Source: Hyphomicrobiales bacterium (GTDB lineage Bacteria; Pseudomonadota; Alphaproteobacteria; Rhizobiales; Rhizobiaceae). Taken from it: 64,000 nt of DNA. The position numbers were made by a program, and so were the translations under genes. The stretch is taken from NCBI GenBank assembly GCA_900473915.1, contig UCNG01000003.1:1-64000 (forward strand). The letters run 5' to 3'. Below are positions 52,858 through 62,400 of the stretch, in pieces (position 1 is the first letter of the stretch; each line of letters opens with the position of its first letter). Below the pieces are notes generated by a model. That model saw only the letters and a list, made by a program, of their open reading frames with translations. It had not been told where the DNA came from and did no database searches.

Positions 52858-54105
52858 GGCAGAACAGCTTACTGCACGCGTGGCGGCTTCTGGCGTTGTT
52901 TTCAGCGTCGCTGCCCAGAAGACGAAGGTGACAAGGCTGATGCCTGCACCGAGCACGCAGACGCCGTTCCAGCCTGCATGAGCATAGATCCAGGTTGAAG
53001 CCGCCGAACCGCTTGCGCTGCCGATAGAATAGAAAACCATATAGGCGGCGGTAAGCCTGTTCTGCGCGTCCGGCCGCACGCGGTAGATCATCGCCTGGTT
53101 GGTGACGTGGACGGCCTGAAGGCCGAAGTCGAGTACCAGCACGCCCGCGATCAACCAGAGCAGCGAGTGCCCAAGCAGGGCTATCAATCCCCACGAGATA
53201 AACATCAAGAGCAGGGCAAAGCCTGTCATGCGCTGCGCATGGCCACGGTCGGCAACGCTGCCTGCCCGCGATGCGGCCAGTGCTCCTGCTGCGCCTGCCA
53301 GCCCGAACAGGCCGATCTGGGCGTGGCTCAGTTCGAAGGGCGGTGCGCTGAGTGGCATGACCAGTGGTGCGAGCAAGGTGGTGATATTGGCGAAGATCAG
53401 CATGGCGATGATGGCGCGAATGCGCAGCACCGGTTCGGAACGAAACAGTGATACGAGTGACAGAATAAGTGCCGGATAGCGGACGCTGGTGGGTTGGCGC
53501 TTCTGGTCGGGGAGGGCGCGCCAGAGCAGGAGCGCGATTGAAAGCGTCAGAATGGCGGAAACGAAATAGACGATACGCCAGCCGCCAATGTCGGTAAGGG
53601 CGCCGGCTATGGCGCGCGCCAGCAATATGCCGAGCACAATGCCGCTGGTGACGATGCCGACCACATGGCCGCGCCGCGCAGGTTCCGCGAGGCTGGCCGC
53701 ATAGGCGACGAGCGCCTGCGTGACGACGGCGAGCAGCCCCATAACGGCCATGGCGACCAGAAGTACGGTGGCATTGGCCGCAAGGCCGATTGCGATCAGT
53801 GACAGGACCGACAGAAGGAAATGCGTGATGATGAGCTTGCGCCGGTTGAACAGGTCGCCGAGCGGAACGAGGAAAATCAGGCCGAGTGCATAACCGAGCT
53901 GGCTGGCGGCGACGATAAAGCCCGCAGTCGATCGCTTGAGGCCGAGGTCGTCGGCCATCACATCGAGTAAAGGGTGGGCGAAATAGACATTGGCTACCGC
54001 CAGTCCGCTTGCCGCCGCAAACAGAAAAAGAGTAGCCGAGGAAAGCGCAGGACGCGCATCAGGGTTCGCGGACAGCCTCGCTGTCGCGTCGGTTGAGGTT
54101 TGCAT
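52855..54105 (-). CDS. MFS transporter, drug/metabolite efflux type
   Basis: 416 residues, about 12 hydrophobic segments. The cytoplasmic loop PLGDLFNRRKLIITHFLLSVLSL is the MFS signature between helices 2 and 3. Its layout (VANVYFAHPLLDVMADDLGL) resembles the YnfM-like efflux carriers often paired with an HxlR or LysR regulator. TTTAGGAG precedes the ATG. It is divergent from an HxlR regulator, and the intergenic region holds two palindromes, so the pair is probably a regulator-pump unit. The stop codon lies in the end of a repeat. Confidence 0.85.
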   Translation of the reverse strand: MQTSTDATARLSANPDARPALSSATLFLFAAASGLAVANVYFAHPLLDVMADDLGLKRSTAGFIVAASQLGYALGLIFLVPLGDLFNRRKLIITHFLLSVLSLIAIGLAANATVLLVAMAVMGLLAVVTQALVAYAASLAEPARRGHVVGIVTSGIVLGILLARAIAGALTDIGGWRIVYFVSAILTLSIALLLWRALPDQKRQPTSVRYPALILSLVSLFRSEPVLRIRAIIAMLIFANITTLLAPLVMPLSAPPFELSHAQIGLFGLAGAAGALAASRAGSVADRGHAQRMTGFALLLMFISWGLIALLGHSLLWLIAGVLVLDFGLQAVHVTNQAMIYRVRPDAQNRLTAAYMVFYSIGSASGSAASTWIYAHAGWNGVCVLGAGISLVTFVFWAATLKTTPEAATRAVSCSA

Positions 54106-54116
54106 GATGGGCTCCT

Positions 54117-54143
54117 AAAATGGTTTCAATATGAAACCATTTT
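54117..54143. promoter_or_regulatory. Operator palindrome 1 between the MFS and HxlR genes
   Basis: AAAATGGTTTCA and TGAAACCATTTT are perfect 12-bp arms around ATA. The site lies directly upstream of the MFS ribosome site, so bound protein would block that gene. Confidence 0.78.
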
Positions 54144-54167
54144 GCTTGTAGTGCAAAAGGTTTTATA

Positions 54168-54184
54168 TTGCAACCATGTTGCAA
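54168..54184. promoter_or_regulatory. Operator palindrome 2 between the MFS and HxlR genes
   Basis: TTGCAAC and GTTGCAA are perfect 7-bp arms around CAT, 14 bases before the HxlR start codon. The sequence is unlike palindrome 1, so it may have a different binder or affinity. Confidence 0.65.
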
Positions 54185-54198
54185 TCGATGGAGCGAAT

Positions 54199-54657
54199 AT
54201 GGTTCGGAAAAAAAGCATGAAAGGCGATTATTGCCCCAGTGCGCGCGCGCTTGACGTGATCGGCGACTGGTGGTCGCTGCTGATTGTCCGTGAAGCTTTT
54301 GATGGTGTGACGCGTTTCAGCGCCTTTCAGAAAAATCTGGGAATCGCCCGCAATATTCTTTCCGACCGCCTGCGCAAGCTGACGGGAGAGGGCATCATGG
54401 AAGCTGTACCGGATCCCAAGGGCGGAGCGCATCAGGAATATCGGTTGACGGCAAAAGGGCGCGATCTGCTGCCTGTTATCGTGTCGCTTCGCCAATGGGG
54501 TGAAAAGCATCTCTTTGCGCCCGGCGAGATGCATTCACGCCTCGTCGACAGCATCTCAGGCGAGGATGTGGCCACGCTTGATGTGCACGCTCAAGACGGG
54601 CGCGTGCTTTCCGCTGATGATGTCGTTCTGATCAAGGTGCGTGAGGACGATCTGTGA
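54199..54657 (+). CDS. HxlR-family transcriptional regulator
   Basis: 152 residues. A small winged-helix protein: YCPSARALDVIGDWWSLLIVREAFDGVTRFSAFQKNLGIARNILSDRLRKLTGEGIM is the HxlR pattern, with the characteristic cysteine (C11 region) near the N-terminus that in some members senses electrophiles or oxidants. GATGGAGCG precedes ATG 54199; an in-frame upstream ATG lies within the operator region. Divergent from an efflux carrier. The inducer is unknown. Confidence 0.92.
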   Translation: MVRKKSMKGDYCPSARALDVIGDWWSLLIVREAFDGVTRFSAFQKNLGIARNILSDRLRKLTGEGIMEAVPDPKGGAHQEYRLTAKGRDLLPVIVSLRQWGEKHLFAPGEMHSRLVDSISGEDVATLDVHAQDGRVLSADDVVLIKVREDDL

Positions 54658-54660
54658 TTT

Positions 54661-55575
54661 TCAGCTCTGCCGCTCGGCGATGAAGCGCGCGGCCTGCTTG
54701 AGAATATCGGCGTCCTTGCCGAATGGTGCCAGCAGGCTTTCTGCCTGGGCAACCAGTCCCGCAAGCTGCTTGCGGGTCCAGTCGATGCCGTGAAGTGAAA
54801 CCAGCGTGGCTTTTCCGGCGGCGGCATCCTTGCCGGTGGCCTTGCCCATCGCCTCGGCGTCGGCGGTCACGTCCAGAAGGTCGTCCGCCAGCTGGAAGGC
54901 AAGGCCGATGGCCGATCCGAATTCGGCCATGCGCTCGCGATCTTCGGTTGATGCGCTGGCGATGATGGCTCCCGCCTCGCAGGCAAAGCGGATCAGCGCG
55001 CCGGTCTTCATTGCCTGAAGCGTGATGATGCCTGCCTCGTCCGGCTTGCTGGTTTCGGCCATCAGATCGAGAGCCTGCCCACCTGCCATGCCGCCAAGAC
55101 CCGACGCGCGCGCCAGCGCAGACACCAGCTGCACGCGGGTTGTTGCATCAAGGTCGGTTTCATCGGATGCGATAATGTCGAAAGCATAGGTCAGAAGGCT
55201 GTCGCCGGCCAGAATGGCTGCTGCTTCGTCGAATGCCTTGTGTACGGTCGGCTGGCCGCGCCGCAGATCGTCGTCATCCATCGCAGGCAGGTCGTCATGA
55301 ACAAGTGAATAGCAGTGAATGCATTCAAGTGCGGCGGCGACACGCAGAACGGCATCGCCGCTCTTGCCAAAGAGGGCGGCACTTTCGACAACCAGAAAAG
55401 GCCGGAGGCGCTTGCCGCCGTTCAGGACACCGTGGCGCATGGCGGCGAGCAGCCTTTCCGGGCGGGCGATTTCTCCCGTCCTGAGGCGCTGGTCCAGAAG
55501 GCCCGTCAGTGCCATTTCCACTTCCATGGCGCGAAGGTTGAGAACGGCGGTGAAATCGGTCGGCAGCTTTTCCAT
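54661..55575 (-). CDS. ispA: Polyprenyl synthetase, probably farnesyl diphosphate synthase
   Basis: 304 residues from ATG 55575. It condenses isopentenyl with allylic diphosphates to C15 (or longer) chains. First aspartate-rich motif DDLPAMDDDDLRRG (about 96) and second DDLLD, with GGKRLRPFL and GQALDLMAE, match the short-chain IspA group. TTG at 55611 would add 12 residues; neither start has a strong ribosome site. It ends three bases from the HxlR stop, convergent. Chain length cannot be fixed by sequence reading alone. Confidence 0.9.
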   Translation of the reverse strand: MEKLPTDFTAVLNLRAMEVEMALTGLLDQRLRTGEIARPERLLAAMRHGVLNGGKRLRPFLVVESAALFGKSGDAVLRVAAALECIHCYSLVHDDLPAMDDDDLRRGQPTVHKAFDEAAAILAGDSLLTYAFDIIASDETDLDATTRVQLVSALARASGLGGMAGGQALDLMAETSKPDEAGIITLQAMKTGALIRFACEAGAIIASASTEDRERMAEFGSAIGLAFQLADDLLDVTADAEAMGKATGKDAAAGKATLVSLHGIDWTRKQLAGLVAQAESLLAPFGKDADILKQAARFIAERQS

Positions 55576-55754
55576 GGCAAAGGGGATGGACGAAAGCGCC
55601 GGGTTGGTCAACTGGCCACAGCGATCAGCACAGGCTTTTTCATTTGAACGTCACGAAACGCCGGGTTTCGACTTGTTTCCCTGACAGGATTATGGAATCC
55701 GGTTCAAACTTATTAAGGAATGGTTTATGTCGCTTGGGGGAAGGGCAGCAGGCA

Positions 55755-56489
55755 GTGGCAGTGGCAAAAATCATCATCAAGAGCAAAGATGGTCGCAATT
55801 ATCTGGCAGATCCTGTTTGGGGTGCCCGGATTGCGCTTGCGCTCAAGATTCTGGTGATTCTGGCCGTGCTTCCGGTTTTCCTGCTTTTCATCTACTCCGT
55901 ATCCTTTGTCCGCCCGATCTCGACCCTGATGGTCAAGGATTATGTTCTGTTCCAGGACGTGGACCGCAGGTGGGTGGGGCTCGACGATATCGCGCCGGTT
56001 CTCGTCAATTCGGTGATGATGGCCGAGGACGGCCAGTTTTGCAGCCATGGCGGGGTGGACTGGCATCAGCTGGGGCTGGTGCTGGATGATGCAGGCGAAG
56101 GCGGCCCGAGCCGCGGGGCCTCCACCATAACCATGCAGACCATGAAGAACCTCTTCCTCTGGAACGGGCGCTCCTATGTCCGCAAGGGGCTTGAATTTCC
56201 GCTGGCGCTGGCAGCCGACGGGCTTCTGTCCAAAAGGCGCATAATGGAGATTTATCTCAATATCGCTGAATGGGGGCCAGGCATTTACGGGATCGAGGCC
56301 GCCGCCCAGCACTATTTCAAGCGCCCCGCGGCAAAACTCAACGCCCAGCAATCGGCATTGCTCGCCGTCACGCTGCCGAACCCGGCATTGCGCAATCCAG
56401 CCAAGCCGACACGCAATATGCAGCGCATTGCCCGGATCGTGGCCGGACGCGCAGCACGGTCGGGGCCCTATGTGGTTTGCGTGCAATAA
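55755..56489 (+). CDS. mtgA: Monofunctional peptidoglycan glycosyltransferase
   Basis: 244 residues. One N-terminal membrane segment (about 27-52) and a GT51 domain outside the membrane, which polymerises lipid II into glycan strands. MAEDGQFCSHGGVDW carries the catalytic glutamate (about residue 90), followed by GASTITMQTMKNLFLW and KRRIMEIYLNIAEWGPGIYGIEAAAQHYF. No transpeptidase domain follows. The start is uncertain: GTG 55755 and GTG 55761 are both plausible, with AAGGG and AGG spaced for each. Confidence 0.9.
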   Translation: MAVAKIIIKSKDGRNYLADPVWGARIALALKILVILAVLPVFLLFIYSVSFVRPISTLMVKDYVLFQDVDRRWVGLDDIAPVLVNSVMMAEDGQFCSHGGVDWHQLGLVLDDAGEGGPSRGASTITMQTMKNLFLWNGRSYVRKGLEFPLALAADGLLSKRRIMEIYLNIAEWGPGIYGIEAAAQHYFKRPAAKLNAQQSALLAVTLPNPALRNPAKPTRNMQRIARIVAGRAARSGPYVVCVQ

Positions 56490-56638
56490 ATCGATGATAC
56501 GAAAAAAAGATAAGACTCCCGCTGGTCAAACGCGGTGAGAGCGTGTATAGGCACGTGACTTTCCGGAATTTTGTCCGATGTGACAGGCTCTTCGGGGCCG
56601 TGCCGGACGTTTATTGACCGATCAGTGGAGCTGGATCC

Positions 56639-56818
56639 ATGGCAGTACCAAAACGAAAAACGTCTCCGTCGAAGCGCGGCATGCGCCGTTCGGCTGACGC
56701 TCTCAAGGCCCCGACCTATGTCGAGGACAAGAACTCGGGCGAACTTCGTCGTCCGCATCATATCGATCTGAAGAGCGGTATGTATCGCGGCCGTCAGGTC
56801 CTCGAAGCCAAGGAATAA
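56639..56818 (+). CDS. rpmF: 50S ribosomal protein L32
   Basis: 59 residues. [18 protein letters not shown] at the start and [20 protein letters not shown] in the middle are the L32 signature in alphaproteobacteria. It lacks the zinc cysteines, as is common in this group. GTGGAGCTGG precedes the ATG. It follows mtgA by 149 bases, a common rhizobial arrangement, and is followed by a strong terminator. Confidence 0.96.
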   Translation: MAVPKRKTSPSKRGMRRSADALKAPTYVEDKNSGELRRPHHIDLKSGMYRGRQVLEAKE

Positions 56819-56853
56819 GTCTGACGCTGCATAGCAGCCGAAAGACGGTTTTC

Positions 56854-56895
56854 AAAACGCCGTTCCCGTTTGTTCGGGAGCGGCGTTTTATTTTG
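56854..56895 (+). terminator. Rho-independent terminator after rpmF
   Basis: AAAACGCCG-T-TCCCG and CGGGA-G-CGGCGTTTT pair with one internal mismatch around TTTGTT, then ATTTTG. Confidence 0.9.
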
Positions 56896-56920
56896 TGCCG
56901 GTCATTTCGGCAAGGCACAT

Positions 56921-56945
56921 GAAAAAGGCCGCATGAAGCGGCCTT
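56921..56945 (-). terminator. Terminator of the leftward GlcG/HbpS-like gene
   Basis: AAGGCCGC and GCGGCCTT form a perfect 8-bp stem around ATGAA; on the minus strand it is followed by TTTTTC. It is 23 bases after that gene's stop. Confidence 0.88.
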
Positions 56946-56967
56946 GATCGCAATCTCTTTTGGACGA

Positions 56968-57399
56968 TCAACCCGCGTCGAACGCAAAGCCCGCAGCTTC
57001 GATGCCAGCGATGGCGGCGATTTCGTCATTGTCCGATGTGTCGCCGGAGATGCCGACCGCGCCGAGGATTTCGCCGCCTGCGCCCTTGATCAGAACGCCG
57101 CCCGGCACCGGCACGATCTTGCCGCCCGAGACACCGGAAAGACCTTCCAGAAAATGCGGACGATCCTTCGCCTGATTGTTCAGCCAGCGCGAGCCGGTGC
57201 CGACGGCAAGCGCGCCATAGGCCTTGCCCGAGCCGATTTCAAAGCGGAGCATGGACGCCCCGTCCTGACGCTGGAAAGCCTTCACATGGCCGCCGGCATC
57301 AAGCACGCAAACAGCAAGCGGCTTCAATTTCAGTTCGTTTGCTTTGGCAAAGGCACCGGTGATGATCGTATTGGCTCGTTCGAGGGTCAGCGAAGGCAT
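56968..57399 (-). CDS. GlcG/HbpS-like (heme-degrading family) protein
   Basis: 143 residues. Short alpha/beta protein of the GlcG family (PF03928): VCVLDAGGHVKAFQRQDGAS, GSGKAYGALA, GGVLIKGAGGEILGAVGISG and DEIAAIAGIEAAGF are the usual blocks. Members include HbpS, a heme- and redox-linked sensor, and GlcG of glycolate clusters; many are of unknown role. No partner kinase or glycolate genes lie here. It is complete and terminated separately. Confidence 0.88.
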   Translation of the reverse strand: MPSLTLERANTIITGAFAKANELKLKPLAVCVLDAGGHVKAFQRQDGASMLRFEIGSGKAYGALAVGTGSRWLNNQAKDRPHFLEGLSGVSGGKIVPVPGGVLIKGAGGEILGAVGISGDTSDNDEIAAIAGIEAAGFAFDAG

Positions 57400-57584
57400 G
57401 GATATCTCCTATATGTAGCTCAACGTAATTTAGGCTGTAGCGACCCGCGATGCACACTCCAATGCTTCTCGTCACAGGAAAAACACTTTATCGAATTTCA
57501 TGAAGACGGCTCGCGCAGCACGGCAAAGCTTGCCAAGGCCCGAAATTTGGTCTTTGTGTTGCGGAACATTTCAAGGAGGAAAGA

Positions 57585-58769
57585 ATGTCCGAACCGAAAG
57601 CCATCGTCATTGCCAGTGCGGCCCGTACCGCTGTGGGCGCATTCAACGGCGCATTTGGCAATGTCCCGGCCCATGAATTGGGTGCTGCGGCCATCAAAGG
57701 TGCGCTGGAACGCGCCGGTGTGGCGGCGACGGAGGTGGATGAGGTCATTCTGGGACAGGTGCTGACGGCTGGCGAAGGCCAGAACCCTGCCCGGCAGGCC
57801 GCTATGGGTGCCGGTTGCCCCAAGGAGACGACGGCGTTTTCCATTAACCAGCTGTGCGGCTCGGGTCTACGGGCGGTTGCGGTGGGCATGCAGCAGATTC
57901 TTTCCGGCGATGCGAGAATAATCGTAGCGGGCGGTCAGGAATCCATGTCCATGGCACCGCATTGCGCGCATCTGCGCTCAGGCGTGAAGATGGGCGATTT
58001 CAAGATGGTCGACACCATGCTGAAGGATGGGCTGATTGATGCTTTCAACGGCTATCTCATGGGCATCACGGCGGAAAATATTGCCCGCCAATGGCAGTTA
58101 AGCCGCGTTGAACAGGATGAGTTTGCACTGGCATCGCAGCAGAAGGCGGAAGCCGCACAGAATGCGGGCAGGTTTGACGACGAAATCGTTCCGTTCACTG
58201 TGAAGGGCCGCAAGGGCGATGTGGTTGTTTCGGCGGACGAATATATCCGCCCCGGCACAACGATGGAGGCTTTGACCAAGCTGAAGCCTGCCTTTGACAA
58301 GGATGGAACGGTTACTGCCGGCAATGCGTCTGGCATCAACGACGGCGCTGCGGCGGTTGTGCTGATGGATGCGGATGAAGCCGCAAAGCGCGGCGTGAAG
58401 CCGCTTGGCCGCATCGTTTCCTGGGCAACAGCTGGCGTCGATCCGTCGATCATGGGAACGGGCCCTATCCCGGCAACGAAGAAGGCGCTGGAAAAGGCAG
58501 GCTGGAGCGTTGGCGATCTCGATCTGGTCGAAGCCAATGAAGCCTTCGCAGCACAGTCCTGTGCCGTAGTGCGCGATCTCGGCCTCAATCCGGATATCGT
58601 CAACGTCAATGGCGGAGCAATCGCTATAGGCCATCCGATCGGCGCTTCTGGAGCGCGTGTGCTGACGACGCTGCTTTACGAAATGAAGCGCCGTGATGCG
58701 AAGCGCGGTTTGGCAACACTTTGCATCGGCGGCGGCATGGGCGTCGCTTTGTGCGTCGAACGCGACTGA
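57585..58769 (+). CDS. phaA: Acetyl-CoA acetyltransferase (thiolase)
   Basis: 394 residues. Biosynthetic thiolase II: condenses two acetyl-CoA to acetoacetyl-CoA or cleaves it. Active-site C91 ([11 protein letters not shown]), H350 ([10 protein letters not shown]) and C380 ([10 protein letters not shown]) are present. AAGGAGGAAAG gives a strong ribosome site. No phaB or phaC gene follows; bdhA, 6 kb upstream, is a possible metabolic partner. The symbol phaA or atoB depends on pathway, which is not shown here. Confidence 0.94.
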   Translation: MSEPKAIVIASAARTAVGAFNGAFGNVPAHELGAAAIKGALERAGVAATEVDEVILGQVLTAGEGQNPARQAAMGAGCPKETTAFSINQLCGSGLRAVAVGMQQILSGDARIIVAGGQESMSMAPHCAHLRSGVKMGDFKMVDTMLKDGLIDAFNGYLMGITAENIARQWQLSRVEQDEFALASQQKAEAAQNAGRFDDEIVPFTVKGRKGDVVVSADEYIRPGTTMEALTKLKPAFDKDGTVTAGNASGINDGAAAVVLMDADEAAKRGVKPLGRIVSWATAGVDPSIMGTGPIPATKKALEKAGWSVGDLDLVEANEAFAAQSCAVVRDLGLNPDIVNVNGGAIAIGHPIGASGARVLTTLLYEMKRRDAKRGLATLCIGGGMGVALCVERD

Positions 58770-58788
58770 CTTTTTCTTCATTGAAAGG

Positions 58789-58821
58789 GGCGGGCGGAGA
58801 AATAGCTCCGCCCGCCTTTTT
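58789..58821 (+). terminator. Rho-independent terminator after acetyl-CoA acetyltransferase
   Basis: GGCGGGCGGAG and CTCCGCCCGCC form a perfect 11-bp stem with a short A-rich loop, then TTTTTG. Confidence 0.93.
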
Positions 58822-59484
58822 GTTTCCGCAATGAGGGGATTGAAATCGGATGCGCTGGATGGGATGGCGTTGCCGGAAAAGTTAACGCAAAACCGTTGAA
58901 ACAGGCGTCGAAGTCCATTCAACATCGATTTTCTATGGTGTGCCTTGATTGCTGCCCACAAGATGTGGTGAGAACAAATGGAGAAACTTTGCGGATCAGC
59001 GATTCGTCGCCGATTCGTTCCGGCTTTGGCCTGAAGGTTAACGGAAATCCTGTTTCCGCCCCTTTTGGCATTAAGGAAGTATCAGTAATCATTAAGATTT
59101 TCTGAAACATCGCTTAGCCTTTCGCAACGTCTGTTGACAGGTTTTGCCAAAGGTTAACAACCATGGTGTTTCGCGTCAGGAGAACACGGACAAGCGGAAC
59201 ATTTGCTTCATCATGTTGTGGGCGTTTGTGTTAGGCTTACTATATGTTGCCGTGAACAAATGGCGAAGCTGTCGGAGTCAGCGATTCGTCGCCGATTCGT
59301 TCCAGAGTCGTTCCAATTGTTAACCGACACGTTATTGGCCGGCTTCACATCGGTCGTCGACATATCGGCAATTGGCCCATATCTAAACTTAACAGGAGCG
59401 CTTTCGGTGCAGGTCGTATAGTGCTATCGCAGAACCAGCATCCAGCCCGTAAAGGGCGCTTGTACCGGGAATCCGATTATTGGC
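58822..59484. other. Rest of a 715-bp gap before the helicase gene, with a duplicated block
   Basis: No convincing gene: short open frames lack ribosome sites. Two blocks of about 51 bases (58971-59021 and 59252-59303) share GAACAAATGG near one end and an identical 26-bp core (58996-59021 = 59278-59303). GTTAAC occurs several times (near 59038, 59152, 59319), similar to half-sites of CtrA-type regulators, but the TTAA-N7-TTAA pair is not complete. Confidence 0.55.
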
Positions 59485-62400
59485 ATGAACCAACTCCCTG
59501 CCCATGATTTGCCGCTGACCCTGAGTGGCCGCGATGTGACAGCCGTGCTTGGGCCGACCAATACCGGCAAAACGCATCTGGCCATCGAACGCATGCTGTC
59601 GCATGGAAGCGGCATGATCGGCTTGCCGCTGCGCCTTTTGGCGCGCGAGGTCTATAACCGCGTCGTGGAACGGGTCGGTGCGGCCAATGTTGCGCTGGTA
59701 ACGGGCGAGGAAAAGATCGTGCCGCCCGGCGCGCGCTATTCCGTCTGCACGGTTGAGGCCATGCCGCGCCGCACCGATGTGGCTTTCGTGGCCATTGATG
59801 AGGTGCAACTGGCTGGCGATCTTGAGCGCGGCCATATTTTCACCGACCGCATCCTGCATCTGCGCGGGCGGCAGGAAACGCTGCTGCTCGGTGCCGGAAC
59901 CATGCGCGGCATTCTGGAAAAGCTGCTGCGCGGCATCAATGTGGTGACGCGGCCGCGCCTCTCGCATCTGGCCTATGCCGGTTCCAAGAAGATTACCCGC
60001 CTGCCGAACCGTTCCGCCATCGTGGCCTTTTCCGCCGACGAGGTTTACGCGATTGCCGAACTGATCCGCCGTCAGCGCGGCGGGGCGGCAGTAGTCATGG
60101 GCGCACTCAGCCCGCGGACACGCAATGCGCAGGTGGAGCTTTACCAGTCGGGCGATGTCGATTTTCTGGTGGCGACCGACGCCATCGGCATGGGACTCAA
60201 TCTGGATGTCGACCATGTCGCTTTTGCGCAGAACCGCAAATTCGACGGCTATCAGTTCCGCGATCTGACGCCAGCCGAAGTCGGGCAGATTGCGGGGCGC
60301 GCCGGACGTCATCTGCGTGACGGCACATTCGGCGTGACGGGACAGGTGCATCCGTTCGATGAAGAACTGGTCGAGCGGGTGGAAGCGCATAATTTCGATC
60401 CGGTGAAAGTTCTGCAATGGCGCACGGCGCGTTTCGACTTTTCGTCGCTCGATTCCCTGCGGTATTCTTTGGAAACGCCCGCACCGGTTGAAGGCCTGGC
60501 AAAGGCTTTGCCGGCTGTCGATCAACAAGCGCTTGAAAATTTGTCGAAAGACGAAGAGATTGTGCGGCTCGCAAAGACGCCGGCACGGATCGAGCTTTTG
60601 TGGGACGCCTGCGCGCTGCCCGACTATCGCAAGATCGCGCCGGCGCAGCATGCCGATATCATTGCAACCATCTACCAGGATCTTGTCCGCCGAGGGAGCG
60701 TCGATGAAGATTATATGAGCGAACAGGTGCGCCGCGCCGACAGCACAGAGGGGGAAATCGACACTCTGTCGCATCGCGTGGCGCAAATCCGCACCTGGAC
60801 TTTCGTGTCGCACAGGCCGGGATGGCTTGCCGATCCGACACACTGGCAGGAAAAGACGCGCGAAATTGAGGACAGATTGTCCGACGCGCTGCATGAAAGG
60901 TTGACGAAACGCTTTGTAGACCGCAGGACAAGCGTGCTTATGAGGCGCCTGAGAGAGAATGCCATGCTTGAAGCAGAAATCAGCCCGGCCGGAGACGTGA
61001 TTGTCGAAGGCCATAATGTCGGGCAACTGGAAGGATTCCGTTTTACCGCTGACGTTCAGGCCGAAGGGCCGGACGCCAAGGCGGTGAAGTCGGCTGCACA
61101 AAAGGCGCTGGCCGCCGAGTTCGAACGCCGCGCGGAGCGCTTTGCTGCTGCGCCGAACGGCGACTTCGCACTGGGCTCGGATGGCGTCATGCGCTGGGTC
61201 GGAGCAACGGTCGCAACGCTGGTTGCAGGCGATGACCTGCTGAAGCCGCGCGCGGTGATCCTGGCCGACGAACAGCTGACGGGAGCAGCGCGCGACAAGG
61301 TTGCCGCACGCATCGACCGTTTCGTCGCGCATCATATCGAAACCGTTTTGAAGCCGCTTACCGATCTGGCTGCCGCTGATGCCCTGACCGGCATGACGCG
61401 CGGTCTCGCATTCCAGATCGTCGAGAATCTGGGCATTCTTCCGCGCCGCGATGTGGCGGAGGAAGTGCGCGGTCTCGATCAGGATTCGCGCGCGGCGCTT
61501 CGCCGCCTTGGCGTGCGTTTCGGTGCCTATCATGTCTTCATGCCCATGCTGTTGAAGCCCGCCCCGGCTGGCCTCATCACGCTGCTGTGGGCGCTCAAGA
61601 ACGATGGCCGCGAACGTGCGGGTTACGGCGATGTCGTGAATGTGCTGGCCGCTGGCCGCACTTCGGTCGTGGTCGATCCGGCTTTCGATCCGATGTTCTA
61701 TCGTCTGGCAGGCTATCGCGTGCTGGGCCGTCGCGCCGTGCGCATCGATATTCTGGAGCGTCTTGCCGATCTTATTCGTCCGGCGCTTGCCTGGCGTCCG
61801 GGTTCCGGTGCGCGTCCGGATGGTGCTTATGACGGCGGACGCTTCATCGTCACGCCTGCCATGATGTCGATTCTGGGGGCAACCACAGACGATATGGAAG
61901 AAATCCTGCGCAGTCTCGGTTATCGCCATGAGGCGATGGAAGCCGCTGCCGTGACGGCGAAGCTTGCTGAGCTCGACGCTTTCGCAGCTGAAGCTGCCGC
62001 AAAGGAAGCTGGCGTTTCTCCGGTTGCAGAAGCCGAAAAGCCTGCCGTTCCAGCGGCTGAACCCGTGCCTGCACCGGTTGTCGTTGCTGAGGCGGAGACC
62101 GAAGCCAAGGTGGACGAAGTTGCTCCTGTGGCAGCGGAAGCGGCGCCGGCCGGTGAAACAGCAGAAGCTGCGGCTGAAGAGCCAAAGCCTGTTCTTCTCT
62201 GGCGTCAGGGTCGCTTCGAAGGCCGCAACCGTAATCAGGACCAGAACCGTCAGCGTCAAAATCGCGGCAACCAGAATCGCGGTCATCAGAACCGCGATCA
62301 GGGTGGCGAGGCGCGCAAATCAGACGGTGCCGAGCAGCAGGCTCGCAATGATCGCGGCGGCAAGCGCTTCGACAAGCAGAAGCGTCATGACGGTGAAGGC

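Noticed and set aside
59319-59340. CtrA-type binding site before the helicase gene
   Set aside because: GTTAAC is followed seven bases later by GTTA rather than TTAA, so the canonical spaced pair is incomplete.
58896-59421. Short open frames in the gap before the helicase gene
   Set aside because: The frames carry no ribosome sites and simply cover the duplicated block in unrelated frames.
59389-62286. 965-codon open frame opposite the Suv3-like helicase
   Set aside because: No ribosome site or family motif; the helicase frame is strongly supported.
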